Assembly: GCA_902793285.1 (NCBI GenBank)
Contig: CADBCV010000005.1
Location: forward strand, 1 to 64,000
Direction: 5' to 3'
Origin: Oscillospiraceae bacterium
GTDB taxonomy: Bacteria; Bacillota; Clostridia; Oscillospirales; Oscillospiraceae
DNA length: 64,000 nucleotides
Positions within the stretch are counted from its first letter, which is position 1, and every line of letters begins with the position of its first letter. Of the stretch, positions 15,513 to 23,893 are shown one piece after another. The position numbers and the translations under genes are program-made. The notes below the pieces were generated by a model, which was not told where the DNA came from, searched no databases, and saw nothing but the letters and a program-made list of their open reading frames with translations.

Positions 15513-16382
15513 CTATCGGCTCATCCCGCGCTTGGCGTGGTACATCCTCTCATCCGCCACGGAGAAGAGCCTTCGAAGGCTGTTGGAATTGCTGAGCGTC
15601 TCGTGCACGCAGCCAACGGAATAGCCCACAGGGTGCGCCTTGCCGCCGGTGTGGAGCATGGGCTTGTGCGCCATCATCTGCTGGAGCTTTGCGTTGAACT
15701 CCTCCATGGAGAGATCCGGCACGATCACGAGAAACTCATCCCCGCCGTAGCGGTAGCAGTACTCCGCCCCGAAGGTGGCGGCCAGAAGCTGCCCGGTCTC
15801 CCTGAGCACCCGGTCGCCCTCCTCGTGGCCGTTCGTGTCGTTGATGTTTTTGAAGCTGTCCAGATCCAGCATCATGACGGTGACTTCACGGTTGAGGTAG
15901 GTGTCAAAGTCCTGGCGCAGGGCCAGGCGGTTGCGGATGCCCGTGAGCGCATCCGTGAGGGAGATGCTTTTGAGGTGCTCGTTCTCCTCGCGCAGCTTCT
16001 CCGTGAGCGCGTCCACCTCCCGGAAAGCCTGCACCTCGGCCCGCTTGAGCTGGCAGACGAGGATCATGTCCGCCGCGATGCCGAAGAGGGAGACAAATAC
16101 CTTCTGCATGTTCTGGGGCGTGAAGCGGAGAAAGCTGTGGTCGGTCGAGAAGAAGAACAGCGTATAGAAGAACATGATCACCGCCGCGACGATGCCGCCG
16201 CCGTAGCCGTACAGCGCGGAGCAGAGCACAAGCCCCGCGATGAGGATCATGTTCGGGTTCGGAATGCTGCCATAATACACCAGCAGTATGAGCGCGATCA
16301 TGATGAGCGCCGTGATGAGGATCCGTTTCCGGAGGCTGATCTGAAGCTGCATCAGGGTCGTCCTGTGCTTTTTCTCGTTCAT
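15513..16382 (-). CDS. Membrane-bound diguanylate cyclase (GGDEF)
   Basis: A 289-residue protein. Three to four transmembrane helices occupy about residues 18-105 and a short coiled coil spans about 108-130. The C-terminal GGDEF domain starts at LTDALTGIRNRLALRQDF and has the intact active site YRYGGDEFLVIV. It should make cyclic di-GMP. No sensory domain beyond the membrane helices is seen. It is a single gene with its own promoter. Confidence 0.92.
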   Translation of the reverse strand: MNEKKHRTTLMQLQISLRKRILITALIMIALILLVYYGSIPNPNMILIAGLVLCSALYGYGGGIVAAVIMFFYTLFFFSTDHSFLRFTPQNMQKVFVSLFGIAADMILVCQLKRAEVQAFREVDALTEKLREENEHLKSISLTDALTGIRNRLALRQDFDTYLNREVTVMMLDLDSFKNINDTNGHEEGDRVLRETGQLLAATFGAEYCYRYGGDEFLVIVPDLSMEEFNAKLQQMMAHKPMLHTGGKAHPVGYSVGCVHETLSNSNSLRRLFSVADERMYHAKRGMSR

Positions 16383-16450
16383 GGTTCCCTATCTCCTGCA
16401 TCTGTTTATATAAAGGCGAAAAGTGCCCCAAAGAAAAATTATCCACCCAT

Positions 16451-16479
16451 ATTATAGGTGAAAAGGATAAAATTGTCTA
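16451..16479 (-). promoter_or_regulatory. Promoter of the diguanylate cyclase gene
   Basis: On the minus strand TAGACA (16479-16474) and TATAAT (16456-16451) are separated by 17 bp. Confidence 0.65.
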
Positions 16480-16600
16480 TAGCCGTTATCCTCAAAAATT
16501 GGTAAGATATGGCCGCTTTTCGTATGCAAATTGGAAAGATTGCACATGAAAATGAGGATGTGAAAAAGTCCCCTTATCAGGAAAACCATATTATCAGTAT

Positions 16601-16753
16601 CGTAGGGGCGGGCGTCTCGACCGCCCGGCAAAGAAAGCGTAAAAGAGAATCAGCCTTCGGCGAATTCGTACCATGGTGTGTACCTTTTCGCCGAAGGCAT
16701 TCTTGCTTTTGCAGCTTGTACCGCGCGGGGCGTCCGGGAGGCCGCCCCCTACG
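16601..16753. repeat. MITE-like palindromic element, copy A
   Basis: A 153-bp non-coding element. Its ends read CGTAGGGGCGG (from 16601) and the near-complement CCGCCCCCTACG (to 16753). The left end also forms its own hairpin. The centre holds a separate 12-bp inverted repeat (16653-16664 with 16687-16698). The left 28 bases and the right end match the element at 57161-57310 almost base for base, but the central hairpins differ. The rest of the 16383-16870 gap holds the promoter above and, at 16792-16857, a possible tiny frame. Confidence 0.75.
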
Positions 16754-16791
16754 ATGTCAATTGACTTTTTTTCACATACCCTTCGTTCCGC

Positions 16792-16857
16792 TTATTCCCC
16801 CAGCGCATCGGGGAGTTTGCCCACGTCGATCCGGGCGCGGACTTTTTCGATAGACAC
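16792..16857 (-). other. Possible 21-codon frame or gene remnant after telA
   Basis: A GTG at 16857 with GAGGG six bases upstream opens 21 codons (SIEKVRARIDVGKLPDALGE) ending in TAA. It lies on the telA strand, just after the telA stop. Its composition looks protein-like, but it is too short to judge. It could be the truncated start of a lost gene. Confidence 0.2.
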
Positions 16858-16870
16858 GGGAAACCCTCGA

Positions 16871-18046
16871 TCAGCCGCGCATGGACAGGAGCTTCTGCTT
16901 GAGCTCGCCCTCGATCTGGGCCAGCTCCTGCTCGGCCTGGATGCGCTTGGCGCGCCCCTCGTCCTGGATCTGGCGCACCTCGTCCAGGGTCTGGATGAGC
17001 TCAAGATTGGTCTTCTTGAGCGTCTCGATATCGACGATGCCGCGCTCGGCCTCCTTCGCGATGTTGACGCTGCCCTGGTGCAGAGCCTCGGCATTTTTCA
17101 TGAGCAGGCTGTTTGTCACGTCGGTCACCTCGCGCTGGGCCTTCATGGCCTGGTCGGAGTGGTACTGGGACAGGGCGAGCACCATCTGGCTTTTCCACAG
17201 GGGGATGGTGTTCATGATGGAGGAGCGGATCTTCTCGGCCATGAGGCTGTCGTTATTCTGGATCATGCGGATCTGCGGGGCCATCTGCACGGAGATCGTG
17301 CGGGTGAGCTCGAGATCGTGGATCTTCTTTTCAAAGCGGCCGATCATGTTGGAGAAGTCGTTCGCGGCCTGGGCATCCTCGGGCAGGCCCGTTTCGAGCG
17401 CCTTGGCCTTGTACTTCGGCAGCTCCTCATTGCGAAGCTGCTCCACGCGGAGCTTGCCCGCGAGGATGTACATGGTCAGCTCCTTGAGATACTCCTGGTT
17501 CTTCTCGTACATCTTGTCCATCATGCTGATGTCCTTCATCAGCGTGATCTCATGCTTCTCGAGCGATTCGACGATGTTGTCCACATTGGTCTCGGCTTTG
17601 TCGTAGGACGCCTTGAGCTCGGCAATGTTCTGGGTGGATTTCTTAAAGAGGCCGAGAAAGCCCTTTTTCTGCTCTCCGTCGAAGTTGAGCCCCTGAAGCT
17701 CCACCACAAGATCGCCGAGCATGTTGCCGACCTCGCCCAGATCCTTGGTGCGCACGGTGCTGAGTGCGGCGCCGGAGAAATCGGAGATGTTCTTCTGGGC
17801 GTTGCTGCCGTAGTGCATGACCTGCTCTGTGTTCATCACGTCGATCTTTTCGGCGAAGGTACGGACGGCGGCCTGTTCCGCGGGGGAGAGGCTGCTGAGA
17901 TCAAAGTCCCTGACGGGTTCCGCCTGTTCTTCCGTGACTTCCTCCGCGGGCTTTTCCTCGACTGCGGGGGCCTCTTCAACGGCGGCGGCAGTCTCGGCGG
18001 GCATGGGGTCGAGCGTCAGGGAAGGGATTGAGCTTTCTTCGTTCAT
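16871..18046 (-). CDS. TelA family protein (toxic anion resistance)
   Basis: A protein of about 391 residues, largely helical with long coiled coils. The first 45 residues are acidic and Ala/Glu-rich. The family core follows: GFLGLFKKSTQNI, then SLEKHEITLMKDI, MYEKNQEYLKELTMYI, PLWKSQMVLALSQYHSD and VNIAKEAERGIVDIETLK. Members are linked to tellurite or envelope-stress resistance, but the biochemical role is unknown. The ATG at 18046 is preferred since AAAGGAAG lies just upstream. It follows xpaC, a frequent pairing in Firmicutes. Confidence 0.9.
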   Translation of the reverse strand: MNEESSIPSLTLDPMPAETAAAVEEAPAVEEKPAEEVTEEQAEPVRDFDLSSLSPAEQAAVRTFAEKIDVMNTEQVMHYGSNAQKNISDFSGAALSTVRTKDLGEVGNMLGDLVVELQGLNFDGEQKKGFLGLFKKSTQNIAELKASYDKAETNVDNIVESLEKHEITLMKDISMMDKMYEKNQEYLKELTMYILAGKLRVEQLRNEELPKYKAKALETGLPEDAQAANDFSNMIGRFEKKIHDLELTRTISVQMAPQIRMIQNNDSLMAEKIRSSIMNTIPLWKSQMVLALSQYHSDQAMKAQREVTDVTNSLLMKNAEALHQGSVNIAKEAERGIVDIETLKKTNLELIQTLDEVRQIQDEGRAKRIQAEQELAQIEGELKQKLLSMRG

Positions 18047-18089
18047 GCTGTCTGCTTCCTTTCTCATCGGTTTCAGATGGTTTTCCTGA

Positions 18090-18803
18090 TCAGATTTCAA
18101 AATCCTTGGAGCCGGAGAGCCCCTCTCTGGCAAGCATGGTGTTCATGACCTCGATCTCGGTCTCAATATCCAGGGCCTGGTTTTCAAACAGGGTGTCAAG
18201 CTGCTTGCGGTAGGCAGTGATCGCGGCGTCCAGCATCTCATTGATGCTGTTCATGCTCTTGTCCAGGTTCTCCCCCTCGATGCCCAGCGCGCTCATCCTG
18301 TCGTAGGCATTCAGGAGCTTGATGGTCGTGGGGAGATAGTAGTTCATGAACTTCTTGATCTGCGGGATATCGGAGGGGTCCGCAATGGCGTCCTGCATGA
18401 TCTTGTCCGTGATGCGCATGATCTCGTTGATCTTCTGGCGCACCTCGGTATCCTTGATGGAGAGATAGAGCCTGCCCATCTCGCTGAGGGCGCGGTTGCC
18501 CTCCTGGATGATGGGGTCGATCTCCGGGCCGTAGCTCTTCTTGACTGGCTCGCTCTTGACGGCGGGATTCTGCTTCTCCTGTCTGCGCCGTTCCCGCTCA
18601 CGCTTTCGCGCCTTTCGTGCCTCGCGCGCCTTGATGATGAGCGCGACGATCCCCGCCGTACCGCCCGCGGCCGTCAGCACAGCCATCAGATTGATGAGCG
18701 GCTCCCACTCCATGATACCGGCAAACACCCATGCGCCGACGAACAGACCGGCAAACACGGCCGGCCAGAAATTGGGCTTGCTCTTGTCGTTCTTATCGCT
18801 CAC
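18090..18803 (-). CDS. XpaC-like protein (5-bromo-4-chloroindolyl phosphate hydrolysis family)
   Basis: A 237-residue protein. Two membrane helices (about residues 11-30 and 35-57) are followed by a very basic stretch (REARKARKRERERRRQEK). A helical cytoplasmic domain then has EGNRALSEMGRLYLSIKD, KKFMNYYLPTTIKLLNAY and NQALDIETEIEVMNTML, as in XpaC. The family name comes from an indirect phenotype, and the function is not established. It is co-transcribed with telA. Confidence 0.87.
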   Translation of the reverse strand: MSDKNDKSKPNFWPAVFAGLFVGAWVFAGIMEWEPLINLMAVLTAAGGTAGIVALIIKAREARKARKRERERRRQEKQNPAVKSEPVKKSYGPEIDPIIQEGNRALSEMGRLYLSIKDTEVRQKINEIMRITDKIMQDAIADPSDIPQIKKFMNYYLPTTIKLLNAYDRMSALGIEGENLDKSMNSINEMLDAAITAYRKQLDTLFENQALDIETEIEVMNTMLAREGLSGSKDFEI

Positions 18804-18835
18804 GGCGGAAGCCTCCGTTCAAATTCATTCACAAT

Positions 18836-18864
18836 ATTTTATATCTATTTTCCCGGCGCGTCAA
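18836..18864 (-). promoter_or_regulatory. Promoter of xpaC-telA
   Basis: On the minus strand TTGACG (18864-18859) and TAAAAT (18841-18836) have a 17-bp spacer. Confidence 0.65.
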
Positions 18865-18887
18865 GTGCTTATCCAAGACAAAAGAAT

Positions 18888-18918
18888 CCCCCTCTGTGAG
18901 AGATCCTTACAGAGGGGG
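18888..18918 (-). terminator. Terminator of the phn-araD operon
   Basis: A 10-bp GC stem (18888-18897 with 18909-18918) is extended by flanking A-T pairs. On the minus strand it runs into ATTCTTTT. Confidence 0.8.
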
Positions 18919-18934
18919 AACGGATTCTTGCAGC

Positions 18935-19639
18935 TCAGCCCTTGCTCTGGCCGTAGTAGGCGTTGGGGCCGTGCTTGCGCAGGTAGTGCTTGTTCTGGAT
19001 GCGCTGCGGCGCGGGGGCGGCGGCGGGGTTTACCTGCCGGGTGAGGATCGCCATCTTTGCGACCTCCTCCAGCACCACCGCGTGGTACACGGCCTGGGCC
19101 GCGTCCCTGCCCCAGGTGAAGGGGCCGTGGCTGAAGCAGATGACGGCGGGCACCGCGACGGGGTCGATGCCGCGCGCGCGGAAGGTCTCGACAATGATCT
19201 TGCCGGTGTTGCGCTCGTAGTCCTCGTCCAGCTCCTCCTGCGTGAGATGCCGGGCGCAGGGGACGGGCCCGTAGAAATAGTCCGCGTGGGTCGTGCCGTA
19301 GCAGGGGATATCCTCGCCCGCCTGGGCCCAGCCGACGGCGTAGGGACTGTGGGTGTGGACGATGCCGCCGATCTCGGGAAAGGCGTTATAGAGCACGAGA
19401 TGGGTCTTCGTGTCGGAGGAGGGGTTCAGCGCCCCCTCGACCTTGTTCCCGGCGAGATCCATCACCACGAGATCCTCGGGCCGCAGCTCGTCATATTCCA
19501 CGCCCGAGGGCTTGATGACGAAAAGGCCGCGCTCCCGGTCGATCCCGCTGACATTGCCCCAGGTATAGGTGACAAGATTGCGGCGCGGGAGCTCCATATT
19601 GGCCTCATAGACCTGCTCCCGGAGTTCTTTCAGCAGCAT
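18935..19639 (-). CDS. araD: L-ribulose-5-phosphate 4-epimerase (AraD type, class II aldolase fold)
   Basis: A 234-residue zinc enzyme interconverting L-ribulose 5-phosphate and D-xylulose 5-phosphate. Motifs seen: LVTYTWGNVSG, DLAGNKVEG, the zinc motif GIVHTHSPYAVGWAQAG, YGTTHADYFYGPVPCAR, and HGPFTWG. These fit AraD better than fuculose-type aldolases, though a related aldolase activity cannot be excluded. It is the last gene of an operon with a PhnDCEE transporter. No araA or araB is nearby, which argues against ordinary arabinose use. Confidence 0.88.
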   Translation of the reverse strand: MLLKELREQVYEANMELPRRNLVTYTWGNVSGIDRERGLFVIKPSGVEYDELRPEDLVVMDLAGNKVEGALNPSSDTKTHLVLYNAFPEIGGIVHTHSPYAVGWAQAGEDIPCYGTTHADYFYGPVPCARHLTQEELDEDYERNTGKIIVETFRARGIDPVAVPAVICFSHGPFTWGRDAAQAVYHAVVLEEVAKMAILTRQVNPAAAPAPQRIQNKHYLRKHGPNAYYGQSKG

Positions 19640-19651
19640 AGCCGTCTCTCC

Positions 19652-20623
19652 TTATTTCCCGTAGTTTTCAAACATCGCGTCGGTCGCGGCGCGGATGGCG
19701 CGCGTCACATCCGCGACCTTGTCCTTGTCCCAGGCATCGGGCTCCGCGCGGAGAAAGGAGGTCTTGTCCACGCGGTTGTCGAAGACGCCGATGGGGATGT
19801 CCCAGTGCCTGCCGTGGGCCTCGAAGCTCACGCAGTTTTCCCTGGAGTTTGCGCGCATATACTCCATGTCGTCGCAGCCGTAGTCGCCGAGCATGACGGC
19901 CATGGGCACCCCGTGATGGAGGTTTGAGCCGGGATCGTTCGGGTCTGCGCGGTCGGCGTTCTTGCGCCTCGACTCCTCGGGCGTGACCCAGATATAGAGG
20001 ATCGCGGCGTTCTCCAGGATCTCCGGGCAGAACATGGGCAGGGAGTACTGGTAGCCGAAGGTGCCGGTCAGGGGCATGGCAGAACCGTCCGGGCCGCCGC
20101 GGGCGCACTCGATGACGACGGTCTTGTCCTCAAAGCTCTCGGGGTAGGCGTCCTGCTTCTCGTCCAGCATGGCGCGGGCCTCCGCTTCGAGCTTTGCGGC
20201 GAGCTTTGCGCGGACCTCCTCTTTCAAAAGGCCCATGCGCGGCGGGATGCCCGCGCCGAGCCCAGCGCGGTCCAGGCGTTCAAAGAGATACTGGGCGGCG
20301 GAGTCGGGGCAGACCTTCACGCGGTTCATGAGATCGTGATAGTCCTCATTCAGCAGGTTGCAGAGCGTACCCCAGTCGCGCCCGTCGATGAAGGGGGCCT
20401 CGCCGGGGTAGAAGACGCGCGCCTCGCCCATGGCTTCGAGCTCGTTGTCGATGCGGCGCATCATGTGGACATAGGGGAAATCGTCCAGCTGGAGATTTGC
20501 GCCGATATGGAACTCGTCGCGCAGGCGCTCCGGCTCCACATGGGCCATGAAGTTGCGCACCTCAGACTTGCCGGAGGCGGGCAGCGCCTGGAGAAGGACA
20601 AGCTTGAATACGTTCTTGGACAT
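19652..20623 (-). CDS. P-loop protein of unknown function, possible kinase
   Basis: A 323-residue soluble protein. The N-terminus has a Walker-A-like loop in LVLLQALPASGKSEVRNF, and a hydrophobic strand with acidic end (VVIECARGG) may be the Walker-B or lid region. Other notable stretches are NLQLDDFPYVHMMRRID and ILYIWVTPEESRRKNADR; Arg-rich loops of this kind often bind phosphates. I do not recognise a named family. Its position between a nucleotidase and AraD suggests phosphorylation of a sugar or nucleoside, which is inference. AAAGGAG lies before the chosen ATG. An ATG eight codons upstream is possible. Confidence 0.75.
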   Translation of the reverse strand: MSKNVFKLVLLQALPASGKSEVRNFMAHVEPERLRDEFHIGANLQLDDFPYVHMMRRIDNELEAMGEARVFYPGEAPFIDGRDWGTLCNLLNEDYHDLMNRVKVCPDSAAQYLFERLDRAGLGAGIPPRMGLLKEEVRAKLAAKLEAEARAMLDEKQDAYPESFEDKTVVIECARGGPDGSAMPLTGTFGYQYSLPMFCPEILENAAILYIWVTPEESRRKNADRADPNDPGSNLHHGVPMAVMLGDYGCDDMEYMRANSRENCVSFEAHGRHWDIPIGVFDNRVDKTSFLRAEPDAWDKDKVADVTRAIRAATDAMFENYGK

Positions 20624-20650
20624 TTCTTTTTCTCCTTTATCGGTCATGAT

Positions 20651-22168
20651 TCAGTATAAAACCGTGAGCCAGCGGGTTTTGTCCACCGTGATTTCGCGGC
20701 GGCGGTCCACATAGGCGATGATGAGCGAGGAGATCTCGTCCGGCAGCTCGCCCACCGTCTCACACGCGGCGTAGCAGTCGTAGCCGCCGGCCCCGGAGGC
20801 GCGGTAGTTGTTGAGACACAGGGTCAGTGTCGCATCCTCGGAAAGCTCCTCCCCGTTTCGCCGGATGGAGCACACCCGCTCGCCCGGCGCCCTGCGCAGG
20901 TCGATCGTTACCTCCACGCCGGAGAGGAAATCGAAGCTGTAGTGCTGCACGATGGGCTCGAGAAACGCCCGGCTCACGGTGGGCTCCCCGCTTTCATCCA
21001 GCGTGAAGTATTCGGCACAGCGCTCGAGCGCCTGCTTCAAAACCGCGCGGTCAACACGTATGGTCTTGAGCGTGTTCGGGAAGATGTAATTTGAAACGAT
21101 GTCCCGCAGGGTGACATTCTGCGAAAAGCCCGGCACAGTGTTTGCAAGACAGGTGGCGGAGATGTCCGCCCCCGTCGCCTCAAGCTGGACCTGGTTAAAG
21201 AAGTTTGCGATGAGGCAGCCGTTCAGCGCCCTGTCCAAAGGCTCCTGCGCGGGCAGCGCCGTGTCCAGACGGCCGAGGGGCGTGTCGAGGAAAATTGCCG
21301 TCTCGCGCTCCAGCGGGGCAAGATACGAGGAGAAGGCGTCGGGCGTCACATCTCCAGCGGGGCAGAGGACGGAGCGCGCCGCGACTTTGCCGCCCCCGTC
21401 CACCGTCACGTCCATGCGGATATACGCTGCGGCTTTGTCCGGCGGCTGGCAGGTGAAGGTGCTGTGGACGCACTTGTCCTCTAAGGGCATGTGCTGGTGC
21501 CCCGTGAGGAGGATGTCAAAATCGAGCTCCCGGCACATGCGGTAGCCCTCGTTCTCGAGGGTTTCGGAGAGAGCCTCGCCGGTCTCCACGTCGTTTTCAA
21601 AGCCGCCGTGATAGAGGCAGACGGTGAGATCGACGTTCTGCGCTTTCAGTTCGGCCAGCATATCGCGCGCCGTCTCAAAGGCGTCGGTAAACGTGAGACC
21701 CTCAATATTCTCCGGTTTTTCCCAGCGGGGGACGAACTGACTCGTCACGCCGGTGAGACCGACGCGAAGCCCGTTTTCAAGCCGCACCACAGCGTACTTT
21801 TCCACAAAGCGCAGGCCCTCCACATTGGCGCAGAGGCACCTTGCGTCCAGCGCCTCGAGGTAGCGCTCAAGCTCCCGCGTGCCGTAGTTGAAGTCGTGGT
21901 TTCCGAGCGTCACGAAATCATAGCCCGCGAGATTCATGAGCCTTGCCGGGACGAGACTCTTCTCCTCCGTCCGGCTGTAGAGCCAGTAGGTGAAGGGGCT
22001 GCCCTGCAGCGTGTCGCCCCCGTCGAGAAGGAGGGTGTTCCCGTCATTCTCAAAGCCCGCCGCGCAGTTAGAGAGCCCGGTGGGGGAGGGGCGGTCCTTC
22101 GCGTAATCCGTCGGCGCAAAGCAGCCGTGGATATCGGAGGTATAGTAGATTTTTAAAGTTCGGTTCAT
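20651..22168 (-). CDS. 5'-nucleotidase/2',3'-cyclic phosphodiesterase family protein, cytoplasmic
   Basis: A 505-residue enzyme. The N-terminal calcineurin-like domain shows YYTSDIHGCF, LLDGGDTLQGSP, TLGNHDFNYG and LTGHQHMPL, which are the dinuclear metal ligands. The C-terminal 5'-nucleotidase domain starts near residue 300 (VTLRDIVSNYIFPNT and NNYRASGAGGYDCY). Relatives are usually secreted, but this one starts directly with MNRTLKIYY and has no signal peptide, so it acts on imported or internal nucleotides. It starts four bases after the phnE-like gene in the operon. Confidence 0.9.
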   Translation of the reverse strand: MNRTLKIYYTSDIHGCFAPTDYAKDRPSPTGLSNCAAGFENDGNTLLLDGGDTLQGSPFTYWLYSRTEEKSLVPARLMNLAGYDFVTLGNHDFNYGTRELERYLEALDARCLCANVEGLRFVEKYAVVRLENGLRVGLTGVTSQFVPRWEKPENIEGLTFTDAFETARDMLAELKAQNVDLTVCLYHGGFENDVETGEALSETLENEGYRMCRELDFDILLTGHQHMPLEDKCVHSTFTCQPPDKAAAYIRMDVTVDGGGKVAARSVLCPAGDVTPDAFSSYLAPLERETAIFLDTPLGRLDTALPAQEPLDRALNGCLIANFFNQVQLEATGADISATCLANTVPGFSQNVTLRDIVSNYIFPNTLKTIRVDRAVLKQALERCAEYFTLDESGEPTVSRAFLEPIVQHYSFDFLSGVEVTIDLRRAPGERVCSIRRNGEELSEDATLTLCLNNYRASGAGGYDCYAACETVGELPDEISSLIIAYVDRRREITVDKTRWLTVLY

Positions 22169-22172
22169 GGTC

Positions 22173-23024
22173 TCACTCGCCGCGGGCCAGCTTCTTGCGC
22201 ACGCGGGTGGAGAGGAACTCGATGATCAGCACAAGGATCATGAGCCCCCACACAAAGGAGCCGACCATGGCCCAGCGGCGGGAGTTCAGGCACTGCACGA
22301 GGCTTGCGCCGATGCCGCCCGCGCCCACGATGCCGAGGGTGGTGGCGTCCTTGAGGTTGATGTCGAAGCGGTAGATGGTGGTGGAAATAAAGCTCGCCGT
22401 GAGCTGGGGGATGACGCCGTAGCGGATCTTCTGGAAGGGGGTGCAGCCCATGGCGTCGAGGCTCTCGAGGATGCGGGTGTCCAGATCCTCAATGGCGGTG
22501 ATGTACATTTTGGAGATCATGCCGATGGAGCACACAGACTGCGTGATGACGCCGCAGGCGGCGCCGGGCCCGGTCACGCGAATCCACATGAGCGCCCACA
22601 CGAGACTCGGGATCGTGCGGATGAGCAGGATCACGATGCGGAAGAGATAGGCGACGGGCTTCGGCAAAATGTTCGTGGAGGCGAGGAAGGCGAAGGGGAT
22701 CGCGAGGATCGCCCCGAAGAGGGTGCCGAGCACCGCGATGGCCATGGTCTGCAAAAGCAGATAGGGGACATCCGTGTCGCCGGTGCCGAACATGAGCTTG
22801 AGATCCGGGTGGGTGATGCCGCTGATGACGCCGTTTGCGACGGTGCGGCCCTGGACGGTGAGCCCCTCAAATTTGATGGTGGAGCCGGACCAGCTCACGA
22901 GGACCACGATGATGAGGACGATGAGCGTATAGAGCCACCACTTGCGGGGACGCCGGGCGTACATCTCGGCGGCGGTCAGCTTCTCGTCGATGACCTGTTC
23001 GATTTTGTTCAGTTTTTCAGCCAT
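22173..23024 (-). CDS. phnE: Phosphonate-type ABC transporter permease PhnE (second)
   Basis: A 283-residue inner-membrane permease. After about 30 cytoplasmic residues there are six membrane helices. The EAA-like loop is ESLDAMGCTPFQKIRYGVIPQL, followed by the PhnE-typical DINLKDATTLGIVGAGGIG. It pairs with the other PhnE encoded 13 bp upstream, so the transporter probably has two different permease subunits. Confidence 0.92.
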   Translation of the reverse strand: MAEKLNKIEQVIDEKLTAAEMYARRPRKWWLYTLIVLIIVVLVSWSGSTIKFEGLTVQGRTVANGVISGITHPDLKLMFGTGDTDVPYLLLQTMAIAVLGTLFGAILAIPFAFLASTNILPKPVAYLFRIVILLIRTIPSLVWALMWIRVTGPGAACGVITQSVCSIGMISKMYITAIEDLDTRILESLDAMGCTPFQKIRYGVIPQLTASFISTTIYRFDINLKDATTLGIVGAGGIGASLVQCLNSRRWAMVGSFVWGLMILVLIIEFLSTRVRKKLARGE

Positions 23025-23037
23025 GTCGTCCCTCCTC

Positions 23038-23889
23038 TCAGCTCAGCTTGCCGCGCAGATACTCGCTCGTAAACTCGATGACCACGACCACCACAAAGAG
23101 CGTCAGCAGCACCATGCCGAGACCCTCATAGTCGCGCCAGCCGATGCGCTCGTTGATCGTGATGCCGAGACCGCCCGCGCCGACATAGCCGAGAATGGCG
23201 GAGGCGCGCACGTTCATCTCAAAGCAGTAGAGACTGTGGGAGAGATAGATGGGCAGAATCTGCGGCATACAGGCGGACCAGAAGGCCTGGAACTTGTTCG
23301 CGCCCATGGCCTCCATGGCCTCAAAGGGCCCCATGTCGATGGTCTCGATGCTCTCATACAGCATCTTGGAGACGATGCCGAAGGTAAAGATCGCAATGGC
23401 GAGGGTGCCGGCAAAGGTGCCGAGACCGAAGATCAGCGCGCAAACCAGCGCGATGACGAGCGTCGGCAGCGTGCGGATGAGGGCGAGGATGAAGCGCAGC
23501 ACGCTCACGATCGGACGGCTCTTGTCGATATTGGTGGAGGAGAGGACCGCCACCGGCAGGGAGATGGCGCAGCCGATCACGGTGCCGAGGATGGACATCT
23601 TGATCGTGTCCACAAGGGGGCGCGTGACCTTGTCAAAAAAGCTCCACTTGGGGTGGAAGAGCTTGACCATGAGATCCATCAGCTTATTGAACTTGCGGAA
23701 GATGAGGCCCAGATCAAAGCCTGTCATGTTGAGCGACAGCACGATGGCGACGACCAGCAGCAGCACGATGATGGGGGCGCGGCTGCGGCGGCGGATGGTC
23801 GAGTGCCCGTTTGCCAGCGTGATGACCTGGGGCTTAAAGATTTTGTCAAACCAGGTCAGCTTGACAACAGAGTTGACTTCGTTCTCCAT
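23038..23889 (-). CDS. phnE: Phosphonate-type ABC transporter permease PhnE (first)
   Basis: A 283-residue membrane permease, paralogous to the next gene. It has an N-terminal cytoplasmic segment, a TM helix at about 38-57, and further helices from about 95. The loop EAMEAMGANKFQAFWSACMPQI is followed by FEMNVRASAILGYVGAGGLG. The ATG at 23889 is chosen because GGGGAGTGAG lies just upstream. It starts five bases after the phnC stop. Confidence 0.92.
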   Translation of the reverse strand: MENEVNSVVKLTWFDKIFKPQVITLANGHSTIRRRSRAPIIVLLLVVAIVLSLNMTGFDLGLIFRKFNKLMDLMVKLFHPKWSFFDKVTRPLVDTIKMSILGTVIGCAISLPVAVLSSTNIDKSRPIVSVLRFILALIRTLPTLVIALVCALIFGLGTFAGTLAIAIFTFGIVSKMLYESIETIDMGPFEAMEAMGANKFQAFWSACMPQILPIYLSHSLYCFEMNVRASAILGYVGAGGLGITINERIGWRDYEGLGMVLLTLFVVVVVIEFTSEYLRGKLS

Positions 23890-23893
23890 CGGC

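Noticed and set aside
16601..16753. CRISPR array
   Set aside because: The repeats are single palindromic elements without regularly spaced direct repeats, and no cas genes occur in the window.
16673..18031. Plus-strand frame of 452 codons
   Set aside because: It mirrors telA on the opposite strand. The telA translation has family signatures and an upstream RBS.
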